Positions 12,700 to 25,348 of a DNA stretch of 64,000 nucleotides are shown one piece after another (position 1 is the first letter of the stretch; every line of letters starts with the position of its first letter). The stretch lies in the NCBI GenBank assembly GCA_020284085.1, contig JACEVL010000130.1, positions 3,764,576 through 3,828,575 on the forward strand, written 5' to 3'. The translations under genes were made by a program, and so were the position numbers. The DNA is from Aporrectodea caliginosa. Taxonomy: Eukaryota; Annelida; Clitellata; Crassiclitellata; Lumbricidae. The notes under the pieces were generated by a model. The model was not told where the DNA came from. It did not search any database and saw only the letters and a program-made list of their open reading frames with translations.

Positions 12700-15330
12700 C
12701 ACAAGAAATCCGATTAGCCATGCAACGCTTGGTAATGTTGTGAGCCTTCTTTCTCTCAGTGCGTCGGCGATCTGTGCACACTCTGCATGGTACTATGTTG
12801 GCTGCTCCTTTACAGTTAGGCCTCCGTTTCTTTCTGACTTTCGATTGCCAAAGTTCGTAGGTTTACTCTTTATCACAGGCAGCAACACCTATGAAATAAT
12901 ATGAAATTTTAACTTTCGCTTTCAAAATGGTGAACAGTTGGGCTGTACAACAGATTAAAGGATCTACGCTGTAGACAGCTAAGAGTGTTGCAGCCTTTAA
13001 ATCGAAGCTTGCTTCCTGTTTAACGGATTCAATTCTGATTTCCAGGAACAGAAATATTATTGTTATCATAGTTATTTCGACTATAATATGTAGGTCTATA
13101 GATATGCATGTTATTTTAGCAGAAGAAGTTCTGCACCAGGCGGAAATTTTGAGTCAGCTTAATTAGATATTTTAATATGGGTCTGTAGGCCTACGTATTA
13201 GGCCTAAATACCTCGAACTATCATCCTGATTACTGCAGAACTAAAATCACATGTAAAAATTTGTCCAGACGCCGTTGTTCGTGTTGATGACCTGAAGTTG
13301 TCTAATCGCGTGTCGTGTCACGATCGCATGCTCAACTCATGTAATATTGCTAATAACTGTAACGAACGGCATCTTATTAATACGGAGAAAATGCAGGAAC
13401 CACAGAAGAGCAGCAAGTCATGACTACTGATCAACGGGGCTTACGTGTATGACAAACAAAAGCGTCTTAAAGAGGTTTCTTTTGTTAATTTCTTTCATCT
13501 GAGTTGCAATAAGCAGCCTCGTGTTTCTAATAAAGAAAGCCATACGGCAGCGACCGACGAAGCACAATGACGATGAATTTTGAAACTTTTTGACATCCTG
13601 CAGAGCGCTTAATTATCCTACGGGTAATGCGTGCACGCGACGCGAAATATTTGTGTTAATTAGACTGTTATGTTGCGCTAAGGTATAAGAATGTCGGTAA
13701 TTAGAGCGTGCATCGTGCAGCTGGAGACGGACTCTTTCTTGAGTATGACGTTGGTCGCCCACGTAAGACCTGAAGCAATTTCGACATGAACTCCACTGTT
13801 ACGACAATGCCACAATAAACAGTCGTGCAGACATGCAGACACCGACCGCACGAGTAGACTATAGGGCCTATTATAGTGGATGGATAAATTCGCCGATGGA
13901 TTACATGCAGTGGCGCAAATCACGGGGGCAGAGGGAGACTGTCCTCCTCAAAGTTTTTACTGAGTCCTATATGTTCCCTCCAAAAATGCAAAAATCCGGC
14001 CCCCTAAAGATCTACCCCCAAAGTTACCTCTAAGTAGAGGTATCGTTTCCTTCCCGATGTAGCATACAGTCTGAAATCCCCAAAGTTTAAGTGGTACAAA
14101 CCGTACAATGCTTATCCGGTCGGGTTCAAATCTAGCTTCGACGGCTGCCAGGCTTGTAAGGTTGTTTAAATTTAGGAATTGGAAAACTTTGTCTACGTGA
14201 TGAATTTCCGTTGCAGCGTATAGGCCTGCATGCGTCCTTCTATACACTTTTCATTTAAGCTTATAATCATTGCCGTGAAGCGATGCAACCCACAAGGAAA
14301 GACAGTGTTATGGTCAGGCCAGAATTAAGGGTGGGGGTGCTAAGGGTGCTGCAGCAGCCGGGCCCGAAGTTTTGAGTGGCCCGCGTTTGATAGATAGGCC
14401 TATGTGCGTGGTGGACCGGTGGTCGTCAGAGGGGTCTTTCGAAGGTAATCACAGCACCCGGGCTCGCACTAACCTTAATGCGGCCCTAGTTGTGGTGCTT
14501 AAACTATATCTGTGTTTCATTTGAAGCATCTCGTGATACATCAATGCATTTGTCATTCGTCAAGGCCCTATAGGTTGCTGGTTGTAGCCTATACATGGCT
14601 CTGCAGTTGATGTGCTTTTGGTTGTTCCGTATGTTAATTAGTTGAACCAGGCGCAGAGAAGTAGTGAAGCGTCACGTTCTGAAGAAAGTGCCTCTTCGCA
14701 CAAATCTATGTAGGCCTAAATCAAGCTAATTAGCATTAAGTCCGTGTTTTGACAGGAAGACAGTTCTGCTGGTTTTGATCTAAGATATTTTCTACATCGA
14801 ATTTGAGTTAATTTCCTACAAATAAAAACTGCTTAGAATATCGATTAATGTAGTTCTTGAGCAATGTTAACTCCAAGTCTAAATGAAATCAACAAAGTAC
14901 GAATAATATGTAAACCCAAAACAAAATGAGCGCCTCTACATTTAAACCATGTGTTGCTTAGCTGAATGTTTCTATAAAGTGCTCACTGCTCAGCACTGCT
15001 GCCATATAAAACGGAGGTGTGAAATTAACTTCAGTTTTGGCATGTAGATTGACATCTTGTCTAATACAAGTATTTTTACTGTTTTAAGAAATGGACGCGT
15101 TTTTGCTGTGGACAACGACGACTCACGACGCAAGGATCCGATTCACCTATGCACGCCGATGATGCGTGATGGACTGCGAGACATATCCAGCCTCTGGCTT
15201 CGTCTCTGTAGCTACAGAGGTATCGGTGTGTGGACCTGTGTTTGTTCCCTTACAGCTGTGCACGTGTAGTTGTCTCAGCAGACAACCAGAAGACCAGCTA
15301 GCATCACAATCAGACTGCTACTGCGGCCCA
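12700..15330. other. intergenic sequence upstream of the neuropeptide candidate
   Basis: No supported gene. TAGGCCTA-type palindromes are frequent. A GC-rich patch at about 14.31-14.50 kb has weakly inverted ends (GGTGCTGCAGCAGCCGGGCC against its counterpart) and may be an old MITE. Otherwise nothing recognised. Confidence 0.3.
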
Positions 15331-15336
15331 CAGACC

Positions 15337-15342
15337 TATAAA
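15337..15342 (+). promoter_or_regulatory. TATA box of the neuropeptide candidate
   Basis: TATAAA within CCTATAAAGACC lies about 65 bp upstream of the proposed start codon at 15407. This predicts transcription from about 15367 with a short 5' UTR. Confidence 0.55.
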
Positions 15343-15406
15343 GACCCGAGAGAGGCGGTCATTGCTTCACTTCACGTCTTTTGCGCTGCAGTTCCAGGTC
15401 TTCGAG

Positions 15407-18400
15407 ATGCTGTTCTCATCTTCTGCGACAGGTGGTTCCGACGGTTCCAGTTCAGCTGCTGCTGCTGCTGTTGGTGGTGGTCTTGGCTGGCCGATGACTT
15501 CCTTCGTCATCTTCGCTATCATTGGCTCCTCCTGCTGCAATGCTATGTCCGTCGGCGAAGCATCAGAACTAGCGAGGGACAAGAACTTCTCACCAGAACT
15601 GGTCCTGCCGGAAGACGTCCAAAGAGTACGTTGACCGTCGTCTATACATACCAATATGGTTTTAAAAGCTAAATACGAAGTACTTTATTTATCAGTAGGG
15701 CCTAACTTCTATCGCGCCGAAGTATTTAGCCTACATGTCACTTAAATCTATTAGTTCCTAACTTAGGAACTATTTTCGTATTCTAATGAGATCTTCGAAT
15801 TGATAATGTTTAGGTTTGCAATTTTGAAGTGTTCATATTTCACAAATGTGACGCCAGAGGTCAAAACCCGTCGCTTGTCGCTTCCTAGATATTGATATAG
15901 AAGCTGAAAATAATGAGGCGAGAGGGGTCAAAAATATAGAATATTCTTCAATTCAGCAGTTGCCTATGAATTTGCCATAATTTGAAACGAAGTCATCCGA
16001 TTTTGATGCCGTTTGCTTTAATTGATACAGAATATAGCCCGCTATTGTCCATGCAAAATTGCAGCATAATCAAGTAATAAATTAGGAGGACTTTGATGAC
16101 ACGAATATTCTGAAATTTTTTATTCTGTACTAATGAAAGAATCAAACGAGCATAATATCAGTTGGAAAAAAGATATTTTCATTCTGTAAAAAGTATTTTG
16201 AAGCAAATTAATGGTAGAATATGACTGAATAAAAAGGTCAGAAACCGACGTGTGACGGGTTTTGACCCCTGGCGTCACAAATATTGTAGGCTCTATTGCT
16301 ACATAGGAGTAGGCTAATAGGACCACCAAATTAGGTCTGTTTTTTCGTACAACTATCTCAAAATCAGATTATTATTACTTCAGATGAGTTGTCCGTGTCA
16401 GTAAAATGAGTTTCGTAAATATATAAATTGATTTAAAAAGTTAACGAATGCAAAATTTTGTCTCTTAAAAATCTTTGTTTCAATTAATTGCGTTCGCATG
16501 AAAAAATCAAGAAATCAAGCGCCAGTGTTTGCGAGCCTTAAAAACGCGTCGCCGTTAAAGCATGAAATTGATTTTTTCGCTCTTTTAACTTACTCAAAAT
16601 CAATTTTTAAAGGCCTATTTATGAATTTATTTATGTAGCCTTTTTGTTCATTTCTAATTTTTCTTCGGATTCTTTGCATCATGGGATCTAATCGTAGTTA
16701 TAACCATAAATTCAGCTTTCCATGAACCACATAAAAGAGAGTAAAGAGCATCAGGTTACTTCCATTTGAACTCAGCTGCGTGCTATGATTCGTGTCAAGT
16801 CGACCTTCCTTACGAAAATAGGGACTTTTTTACTATTAATATTGTGGCAAATTAGAGAAAAACAGCTAAAGGAAGAGTCACGATGACCGCGTTCTGCCGT
16901 GCGTCGTCTCAGGGACCCTGCTCTCCTTCCCAACAAAAGCCATACGTCTCATCTGTTCTATGATCTAAGTTATGTTACAAGTATACACAGGTCAAGGGCA
17001 CCGTCATCAATCATTCAGTAGTTAAGGCCTTATAATAGACCGAAATGTTCTCGTCTTTTGTAGGATCATTGTTGTTCATTACGACTGTTTCTGTGTTGAC
17101 TGTATTGTAGGGGCGCCATAGGGAACAGCAACCTATTAAAGATGCCATATAGATAGGCCTACCTCTGCGTCGTTGCTTTGAACTGTGGCTTAAATGTTTG
17201 GTTATTATGTTTGGCGCTCGACTCAGAACGGGATCAGTAGATCAAGATCCAAAAACAGACCGCAGATAACGTTTATTATGTCTACGGCCTATAGGTTTGT
17301 TAGGCCTATATATCTGCCGAGCAACATGGGCCAACTCAGTAAGGCCTATATAGATTAACCTCATTGCAGTTTTTGTAGATAAGTGTAAAGGCAATGAATA
17401 GTCCAATTAGATTCAGTCGGCAGTTAGTTTCCCGTGCATTTCAACCTCATTTCTAACCAGATTCTACGAAATTGGTCCCGAAATTCACCGTTTCTCAGCA
17501 ACATGTTATTATACTTACAAATTCATCAAGCGCCACTATCTAACGACCAAGCATCAAGCGATGGCGCTGACCAATTGTGAGTGAAGAACTTGCTCAATAT
17601 GGACGTATTGAGACGTATGGCTTACACAGTATGGGCCTAATCGTTAATCGTTCGAACCAATACTCTCCGTGTTGCAAGGGGAGCGCGCTAACTAGTCGGC
17701 TACTCGGCTACCGTATCTCATAAAATGCCACTATTTATCGTTCATACTCTGTGGCTTACTTTTAGCACGTTTATAATAAAGAATGTAGCCTAGTCATAAT
17801 TGTGTTGGCCTACAATTTCTAACTATATGCCTACTCATTGATTAAGTTTTGTTTTACGCGGTATTGCGCATTACCTCTTCAGAAAGCTTAAAGATCTATT
17901 CTACTTTGAATTTATTTAGTAACTTGTCTAACGTAGAGACATAATTATTTGCTAGGCCTATATGTTATTATTCCAATACTTATATGCCAAGGCGAGGTTA
18001 CTGTATCGCCTATATGGAGCCAGTTTTTTTAATGTTATGATTCCAAACTAGTCAGAACTTTATCGGAGCCACGCACGTGGTCGAGTTTATTTACGAAACA
18101 AAGCTAAAGTGTAGGCGGCCTACTCTCAATAACACATCGAAAATAACAACGCATCGAAAACAGTTGCGCCCTTCGACCGTCCATGCAGTGCCTGCAGGCA
18201 GATAATCCGTAAACAGAATGGAAGGCCTATCGCAACCTTAAACCGTCAAAAGTTGACTGACAGTTTAGGAGTACAGTCTGTACAGGTCAAAATGGTTTAG
18301 CTGGGTTCAATGTCGACAAGTGCACAATATCAATGGTCTGATGCCCTTTAACCCCAACATCGCCAAACGACATGTTTCCGTAATAAACTTTTTTTCGAAA

Positions 18401-21030
18401 TACACTTTGTGGGTATTATGCAACGACAATTTCATGCCTAAACCTATTACGCTATGCATGTAACTTTTCGGGATACATCGGGCTCGTTATCCTGTAAAAA
18501 AATACACGGGGACTCGTTATTGCATGCGTCATTAAAACATGAATTCTGATACAGCGCAGTTAGGCCATGGAGTCTAAAATTAGTTCAGCCACATAACAAC
18601 ACGGTTTCGTTATAAGACGGTTCTTGTTATGGCTTCAAAACAGCCTAAAACGAGTTTCCGCTGAATTAGCCTATATGAATAATAATCTGATTCTTTGAAG
18701 GAAAGTTATGTGTCAAACTCTACGCACTGTTTCAATCTGAAAAGTAGGCCGTGTGAAAGGGCATTTGCGTGCTTAACCAATTAGATATCGAACTAACGGA
18801 AGACATTCGTCATCAGGTTTCAAGCACTTCGACCTCGCGCACAATGTGCTCTGCCAGTCACGTGCGCCTTGCATGACTGAATTAAGGACACACAAAATGT
18901 TTTCAATTTGTTTACGCAAACAGGAAAGCGAACTGAGCGGCGGCGGCGGCAGCAACAGTCGAATGGCAGCCATCTTAAGACACAGGATACAGCAACAGCA
19001 ACAGCAGGACAGCCATGGAGGTCGTCTGTCCCCGCGTCAGAAGCTTCTGCTGGGGATGCTGTCATCGTGGCCTAATGAGTCCTCCGCCAATGCAGGACTC
19101 AGCGATGAATTCGAAAAAAGACAATCATCTACCGGTCAGTCCGTCCTCTCGGCCATTTATAAGAGTAAACAAAATCATGAAATAGAATCAGTCTATTAAC
19201 GTTATGTAGGCCTATTGTTCATGATAAGGAAAACAGTAATCGTACACTTTGTTTTATTATCTAAAAAGTAGGCCTTTAGGATCTGCATTAGTCTTGATCT
19301 AAAAGAACTGCTGTAACATAAATTCAGTGTAGACATTCGTGATAGACAGTCTACTTACGTTAAAAAAACCCCAAATAGTCCATTATAATATTATACCATC
19401 TTATGGTTCAAGCAGATTACATGTCAACACAGTAATGCTAGTTATCATACCTAAACTGGATATCAGTATTCGCTCTGCAGTTTACATGTAAGTCCACGTG
19501 AAATTACAAACAGAGAGCAGCAAAATGGAGAGGCCGCGGCTTCAGGAAGCGAGTTGTGTCGTATATATTAGTCATGTTTTTGAGGCAGCAACAACATCTA
19601 AGATTTCCATGTTCATAGAAGCCTCCTAATATCAAAGAGTTTGGTCTGGCGACAATTTACAAAGTTACGATTGCTTTCGTCCAACGCATGAGTGGAATCG
19701 TGTCAGGTCAAGATGACCTCCGCAGTCTTACAACCTACATATTTTCATCTGGTAAAATCATGATGCATTAAGAATGCTTGTAAAGTTTCAGTTTTCCTTC
19801 GACCATACGTATAATATCACGCAAAACCGAGGCAACGCTTCTCGATTTGTTTCGAGTAGGCTATTGGAAACGTAAAGTTTTAGCTCAGATCTCAGATCGA
19901 CATTCTCATGAGACGCAGGAAACTCCGAGTTCCACATTTAAGCGATAGCTTTATGTGATGATATCAGACATAGGCTATTCATTCATTCAGAAAATTTGTA
20001 TGGCGTCAAATGCGGACAGAGGGAGCTACATACGTATTTCATCAACTCGACCCTCTTGAATTCCCTTCCTCTGCACGCAGACTGTTTGGCTCTTCATCAT
20101 CATATATTCGTTTATTGTGTTAACAACAGACATAACGCCGTAGGTGTACGTATGAAAAAATAGATATTATAATATGGAGTAATAGTAAGAGTTCAGGAAT
20201 AACAGACGAGATATAAAATTTCGCGAGTCTTTGTCAGGAAGGTTAAAGTAATGTGGTCTGACCCTTTGGCTCGATTAACGAGGCATTTCGCCAGTTCATA
20301 CTGAAAACTAACATATTGCATCTTGTTTATGTATAGAAATTAAGTTAAGGTCAATTGTCCCCGGAGTCATAGGTCTTGATCCTGCTCATTTTGCTGTGAA
20401 TTAATCGGGTACAGCCCTGATCTTAGAGAAGTGGCGGATCTCCAGTTCTAAAACCTAAAGCGTATCTGGCGAATAACCAGATAACGTATCTGTCTATAAC
20501 CGGTGTATACTTGCTATTCGCTGTTGGAATAAACATAAAATGCGTGAAACACGATGCACATCGTCGATGATATTGTTAGAAAAAAAAACAGTTATGCGAC
20601 GAGTATTCTCTGTTTAGCAATCCCTTGAGTAGCCATGAGGGCATCCATGGGTATGAAGTGGTAGTGACTTCATTGTCTTAGCCTCGGCATATGACGGCGT
20701 GTGGCAGTCCTCTCCATCGCCGTCTCATCTTCCCACCGACAGTGTACGGTCAGTGTACTCATTATAGCTGAGTTGGCTAAGGGGTGCAGAGGATTTGAAC
20801 CCCAAGATCTTCGAATGACAGTCCAGCTGACCACTACACTATCGAGCACCTCTATTATATAGGTCAGATTGCTGATCTCAAATCACAGGTGCCAGATCTT
20901 AGATCGGCGGCAACTGCCTGAATTTATCCAATGGGTTAAAATTTAGATGCTACTATATATAAGGACCGTATTTCTGTTTACAGCTAGCAAGATCTGCGTC
21001 TGGAAGATGTGTCCTCATAATCCGTGGTGA
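15407..21030 (+). CDS. putative secreted neuropeptide precursor, somatostatin/urotensin-II-like ring (3 exons)
   Basis: Proposed exons are 15407-15625 (73 codons, donor GTACGT), 18924-19134 (acceptor TTTACGCAAACAG, donor GTCAGT) and 20984-21030 (acceptor TTTCTGTTTACAG, stop TGA 21028-21030). Phases agree at both junctions: 0 and then 1. The 158-residue product has an N-terminal Ser/Ala/Gly stretch and a hydrophobic signal core (TSFVIFAIIGSSCCNA) that could also start at the second Met, 15494. A spacer with a short Gln run follows, then a dibasic KR site before Gln and the terminal peptide QSSTASKICVWKMCPHNPW. This would be N-terminally pyroglutamylated and closed by one disulphide. A single Cys-bounded ring with a W-K core at the very C terminus, after a dibasic site, is the layout of somatostatin, allatostatin-C and urotensin-II precursors. 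Splicing is inferred and no transcript was seen. Which of these families it belongs to is open. Confidence 0.62.
15845..16282. mobile_element. MITE in intron 1 of the neuropeptide candidate
   Basis: The ends are inverted copies: left TGTGACGCCAGAGGTCAAAA, right TTTTGACCCCTGGCGTCACA. They continue inward as CCCGTCGC and GTGACGGG. The element is about 440 bp and non-coding. Confidence 0.7.
17645..17725 (-). repeat. tRNA-like SINE head remnant
   Basis: On the minus strand, TAGCCGAGTAGCCGACTAG resembles an A box and GGTTCGAAC a B box, with tRNA-like spacing. No cloverleaf forms well and no clear SINE body follows, so this is probably a SINE relic rather than a tRNA gene. Confidence 0.4.
20621..20852 (-). 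repeat. SINE-A, near full-length, tRNA-Asp-like head
   Basis: On the minus strand the head at 20852-20781 has an A box (TAGTGTAGTGG), a B box (GGTTCAAATCC), a mostly paired acceptor arm (GGTGC with GCACC) and a loop CTGTCAT carrying the Asp-type GTC triplet. The anticodon stem does not pair, so it is not a functional tRNA. The body (20780-20621) is the sequence shared with 2047-2170 and 32216-32345. It lies in the second intron of the neuropeptide candidate, antisense to it. Confidence 0.75.
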
Positions 21031-22348
21031 ACAGTTCAAAACGGCATTGAAGAAAAGACAACAACCATTCGATCAAAAAAAAACCATTAGACCTCAATAC
21101 ATTTCAAGCTGATATTCTGTTAGCGTAACATATACCTATGAACTGAATAGTACCGCTATGGCTTAACCTATGAGGGCCTACTTGTAACTGCGTGCAGAAC
21201 TATTGCTGCTCTTAAGACCTATAAAACTACACGTGGAACTATTGCTAATTTTAATGGAACCAGAACTAACCTTAGTCGTGGTCTGAGGTAGGCTACATGT
21301 TCTGTTAAATTACATATTTAGTCACATTAAACAAGTATTTTGAATATTCGTCTTCCTCGTTACTAACAATTACATGTGTTGTTTCTCGGTTGACTAAAAT
21401 ACAATTTTTCAGAACATCTGTCTGTAGGCCCATGCCCTATAGGGCCTAACTGCCCTTTGTAGCGCAAACGAAAGATCTGAGTCTAAAAACAAATACTGGG
21501 GCATTAGCCGTGTTATAATGATTAAACTAAATTAAAAAATTAAGTTTGAATTTTTCTAATTAATTTTGACCGAGTCCAATCATAAACTGTGAACTTATTA
21601 TTGGTTCAAGGGGACTCAGCTTTACGTTTCCCGACTATAGAGGTCTGGTAGCGTCGCATTTAGGCGGAATACGGGCAGAGCCCCGACCGCGTAGGCATCA
21701 TCGATCGTTGTTATTTACGTTGTTTGCTAAATCATAGTGGCATAGCAGCAAATATAATTATATGACCCTACATATAAGACTCAGGCTAAAGTAAGCGGTC
21801 ATCACACTGAAACTATAGATAGGTCTTTTGGACACACTGCATGAAGAAAGATAGCATACTCAGCCAGACCACCGCATATATAGTTGTGAACCCAGCGAGG
21901 ATAATCGACGAAAAGAGTAGGACACAGTAGGTGTTCCATCTCTATCGACGATTTTACTGTCCTGCTGATGCAACTCACATCGCCAACCGAAGAGTCTTTC
22001 AAGCGGAACAACGGACACGCGCGTGCACAGTGCATGGGTGGATGCAAGAGAGTTTGAGGGACTCAGTGTGGGTATGAGATCTGGACTACTGTGAAGGGTA
22101 GTAGGCCTATTCAAAATAAGATGATATCAAACTGTGATTTCCAATCAACTGCATAGTGTTTTTTATTCCGACTTGAAATTAGTTGCAGTGCTTTTATTTG
22201 ATTTTGAATTTATTATTACAGTGATTTCATTTTCCTGAAATAAAAGTAGTATTTTAATACACATGAATACAATTTCTTTCAAACACGCTGAAAACTTTAC
22301 CAGTATTACATACTATTAGTACTATCATACACCAATGGTTTATGGCCG
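21031..22348. other. downstream flank of the neuropeptide candidate
   Basis: The first part is presumably the 3' UTR (an A-run at about 21076-21084). No further gene was recognised. Minus-strand ORFs at 21.8-22.1 kb show no domain. Confidence 0.3.
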
Positions 22349-22723
22349 CGCTACCCAAACTGTGGCCTGGACTCCCTGGAGCCGGTCTTCGACTGATTGG
22401 TAACCGGACCGCAGAATGATAACCGGAATAACAATTTGATGGTAGGCCTACTCAAAGAAAATATCAAATTGCATACAATGTAAAACCTAAAAAAATTATA
22501 ACACGACACAGTGTTCATACATAATAAATAGTTTGAAACATACAACAGTAACAATTAGTTGTAATAAACAGTGACAAGAAATTATTAAATATAAATTTTA
22601 ATATGACGAGAACTTTATAGGCCTATATGTAATGTAAGCTGATGTTGAAAAGCACCGATCCGCGATAAGTCTGGTAAAGCAAGTACAGTCCGCAGCATCA
22701 GAAAGTTCGAGAAGCACTGGTCT
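22349..22723. mobile_element. degenerate hAT-like MITE
   Basis: The right end reads GAAAGTTCGAGAAGCACTG, the inverse of the common hAT terminus CAGTGCTTCTCGAACTTT. The left end (GCTACCCAAACTGTGGCC) is a diverged counterpart. The target duplication is not recognisable. Confidence 0.45.
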
Positions 22724-23384
22724 ATGGTAGGCCTAGCAGAGAATCTTACGAGTAAGAGCTCTCTGTAGTACAGTTCTAGCAATACCTTAATTTTCTCCAT
22801 CTTTTGGCCCATTTGTCTTTTTATCAAAACTTTGTATAAAAGAGCATTGAAGCCTTAGTTTGGTCGTTACCTTACACACAAAGTTGGATAAAGTTAGCCA
22901 ATGTGAAATAGCTTCCCCATTGTTGAAGCTTATCTAAAGCCTCTTCGAGAATTATAGATTGATACATGTTAATATTTTCTAGCAGTTGCCTTTGTCGTTG
23001 CCTTCTTATAATAGGAAGCATGCAACACTGAATTAGAGGCTACCTAAACATCGAAACCATAAGATGCTTTCTGCAGCGTTAATTAACATTGTAGTCGAAT
23101 AGATGTACTGTAGGCTACTTGTACTCGGTTTATATAGCGACCTCGACTCTGTTCATTTTTCAATAATCTAATGATTGGCCTATAATCGGACGAGAGAGAG
23201 ATCCTTCACCATCGCTCCCCGTTTAAAGATTGCCACACCATTTATGGTCCACGTGTCCGGACCGAATACACCGGCCCCATTGAATTTTGTTACGGTGCTG
23301 ACATTTTCCGGTGTGAGCGAATTTGTTAGCTGGCTAGTTAGCGAGTCAGAAAGATCTCTCTCGATATATCTCTATATACATTTC

Positions 23385-23585
23385 CAACTGACTGACTGAC
23401 TGACTGACTGACTGACTGACTGACTGACTCGCTCACTCACTCGCTCACTCGCCCACTCGCTCACTCGTACTCACTCGCTCACTCACTCGATCGATATATC
23501 AATCGATCAATAAATCACTTACCCACTCACTCACTCGATCAATCGATCAATAAACTGGTACCAGTGTCGCGGAAAACCCCTCTTC
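23385..23585. repeat. (GACT)n and (CTCG/CTCA)n tetranucleotide runs
   Basis: A perfect GACT run at about 23391-23428 is followed by interrupted CTCG/CTCA repeats and CGATCAAT repeats. It leads into the much larger array next to it. Confidence 0.9.
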
Positions 23586-24450
23586 TCTCACTTACACACC
23601 CACCCACCCACCCAATACCCACCCACCCAATACCCACCCACTCAATACCCACCCACCCACCCACCCCCACCCACCCACCCACCCCACTCACCCACCCACT
23701 CCTCCTCACTCACTCACTCACTCACTCCTCACTCACTCACTCACTCACTCACTCACTCACTCACTCACTCACTCACTCACTCACTCACTCACTCACTCAC
23801 TCACTCACTCACTCACTCACTCACTCAGCTCACTCACTCACTCACTCACTCACTCACTCACTCACTCACTCACTCACTCACTCACTCACTCACTCACTCA
23901 CTCACTCACTCACTCACTCACTCACTCACTCACTCACTCACTCACTCACTCACTCACTCACTCACTCACTCACTCACTCACTCACTCACTCACTCACTCA
24001 CTCACTCACTCACTCACTCACTCACTCACTCACTCACTCACTCACTCACTCACTCACTCACTCACTCACTCACTCACTATAAATTCCACCATTTTGCTTG
24101 TCAAAATATGTTACTGTCCAAACAATACACTCACTCACTCACTCACACTCACTCACTCACTCCACTCACTCAGTAACGATTAGAAATAACGTTCAAAAGA
24201 CTCACTCACTCACTCACTCACTCACATCACTCACTCACTCACTCACTCACTCACTCACTCACTCACTCACTCACTCACTCACTCACTCACTCACTCACTC
24301 ACTCACTCACTCACTCACTCCTCACTCACTCACTCACTCACTCACTCTCACTCACTCACTCACTCCTCACTCACTCACTCTCACTCACTCACTCACTCAC
24401 TCACTCACTCACTCACTCACTCACTCACTCACTCACTCACTCACTCACTA
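23586..24450. repeat. very long (CCCA)n/(CTCA)n array
   Basis: ACCC/CCCA repeats with interspersed CCCAATA units (23590-23700) pass into two long CTCA blocks (about 23700-24078 and 24125-24450). A unique 45-bp spacer separates the blocks. The frame reads as a Leu-Thr-His-Ser repeat, which is an artefact of the tetranucleotide and not a protein. Confidence 0.95.
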
Positions 24451-24847
24451 TCATCACTGCAATAAAGGCTGCCTCTCTTGTCCTCATCAAGCCCTCTTTC
24501 AAGACTGGCCAGAGGCAGAGGCCTAATTTAAAATGACAGGCCCCGCTCAAATGGGTCCTTTGAGCCCTCTTCCCATCCTGTCATGAATTAGACCCAGCTG
24601 TGAGCCCTGCGTTACTGCGTTATTAAGTTATTAAGGTGTGCTTTGGTAGGCCTATTCAAAAAATTTACCAAAACTATACCTATTACAGTTTAATAGTTCA
24701 CTATTTCGCTGATTACACGTCACATTCTATGATAGTTTAGAACTTTGGATCACCCACTTTGTCTTTGATTAAAGCACTAAGCGTCATCTGGTTCCAACAA
24801 CCGAACCATTCTAGGCATTAAAGAACTCGATTGGTTGCTTAGTTCCT

Positions 24848-24945
24848 GTTTAACGACACTGTCATAACAAAGATGATCAGCGTCGCCCCTCCTTTCACCA
24901 GGTTTTGGACTGGCACTGCCAGAATACGAGCAGCGGCGGAAGGCG
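24848..24945 (+). repeat. isolated copy of the dispersed GTCGCCCTCCTCC box
   Basis: This matches the recurrent roughly 95-bp box of the 43-61 kb region: TTTAACGACACTGTCATAAC, then GATCAGCGTCGCCCCTCC, then GGACTGGCACTGCCAGAATAC. It lies just upstream of the small-HSP promoter. Confidence 0.8.
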
Positions 24946-25162
24946 GTTGTAGGTCTACTATAATTATAATATTGCGATCCTATTATTACGGCGGCAAAAG
25001 CTGAATACGTGGAATCTTATCGACACCTTGCGAGTACATGTGCAGAACGCTCTGGGGCTACAAATGGGCTAAGAATAGAAGAAGGGTTTGTTGCAATTCA
25101 ACTTAACAGTGCATGCTGCAAGCGTTTAAAGCTATGCAGCCTAAAAGGAGCGTCGAATATTT

Positions 25163-25180
25163 GAATATTCCAGAACGTTC
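25163..25180 (+). promoter_or_regulatory. heat-shock element (four perfect units)
   Basis: GAATATTCCAGAACGTTC contains four contiguous inverted pentamer cores (GAA, TTC, GAA, TTC) at exact 5-bp spacing, the optimal HSF-trimer target. It sits 72 bp upstream of the TATA box and 169 bp upstream of the small-HSP start codon. A partial second site (AGAACGCTCT) lies near 25042-25051. Confidence 0.85.
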
Positions 25181-25251
25181 TCGATTGTACGCATGTGCTG
25201 GTAGGCCTATTTAATTCCGAGCAGGGTTGGGTGACTTAATATTGGATTAGC

Positions 25252-25257
25252 TATAAA
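25252..25257 (+). promoter_or_regulatory. TATA box of the small HSP gene
   Basis: TATAAA in GCTATAAAGTTT lies 92 bp before the ATG at 25349. With the heat-shock element just upstream it forms a classic inducible promoter. Confidence 0.75.
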
Positions 25258-25348
25258 GTTTGTTTGGGGTTGTCGTTGAGGGTGTGTCTGAACTTTTTGT
25301 GAAAACGTTTCATAATTTGATACGGTGCACGCCAATTAAAGGGTTCAG

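Noticed and set aside
20781..20852. Candidate tRNA-Asp gene (minus strand)
   Set aside because: The acceptor and T arms pair, but the anticodon stem does not, and a SINE body follows directly.
23564..24526. Long Leu-Thr-His-Ser repeat ORFs
   Set aside because: They are the translation of a CTCA tetranucleotide array with no start context or splice evidence.
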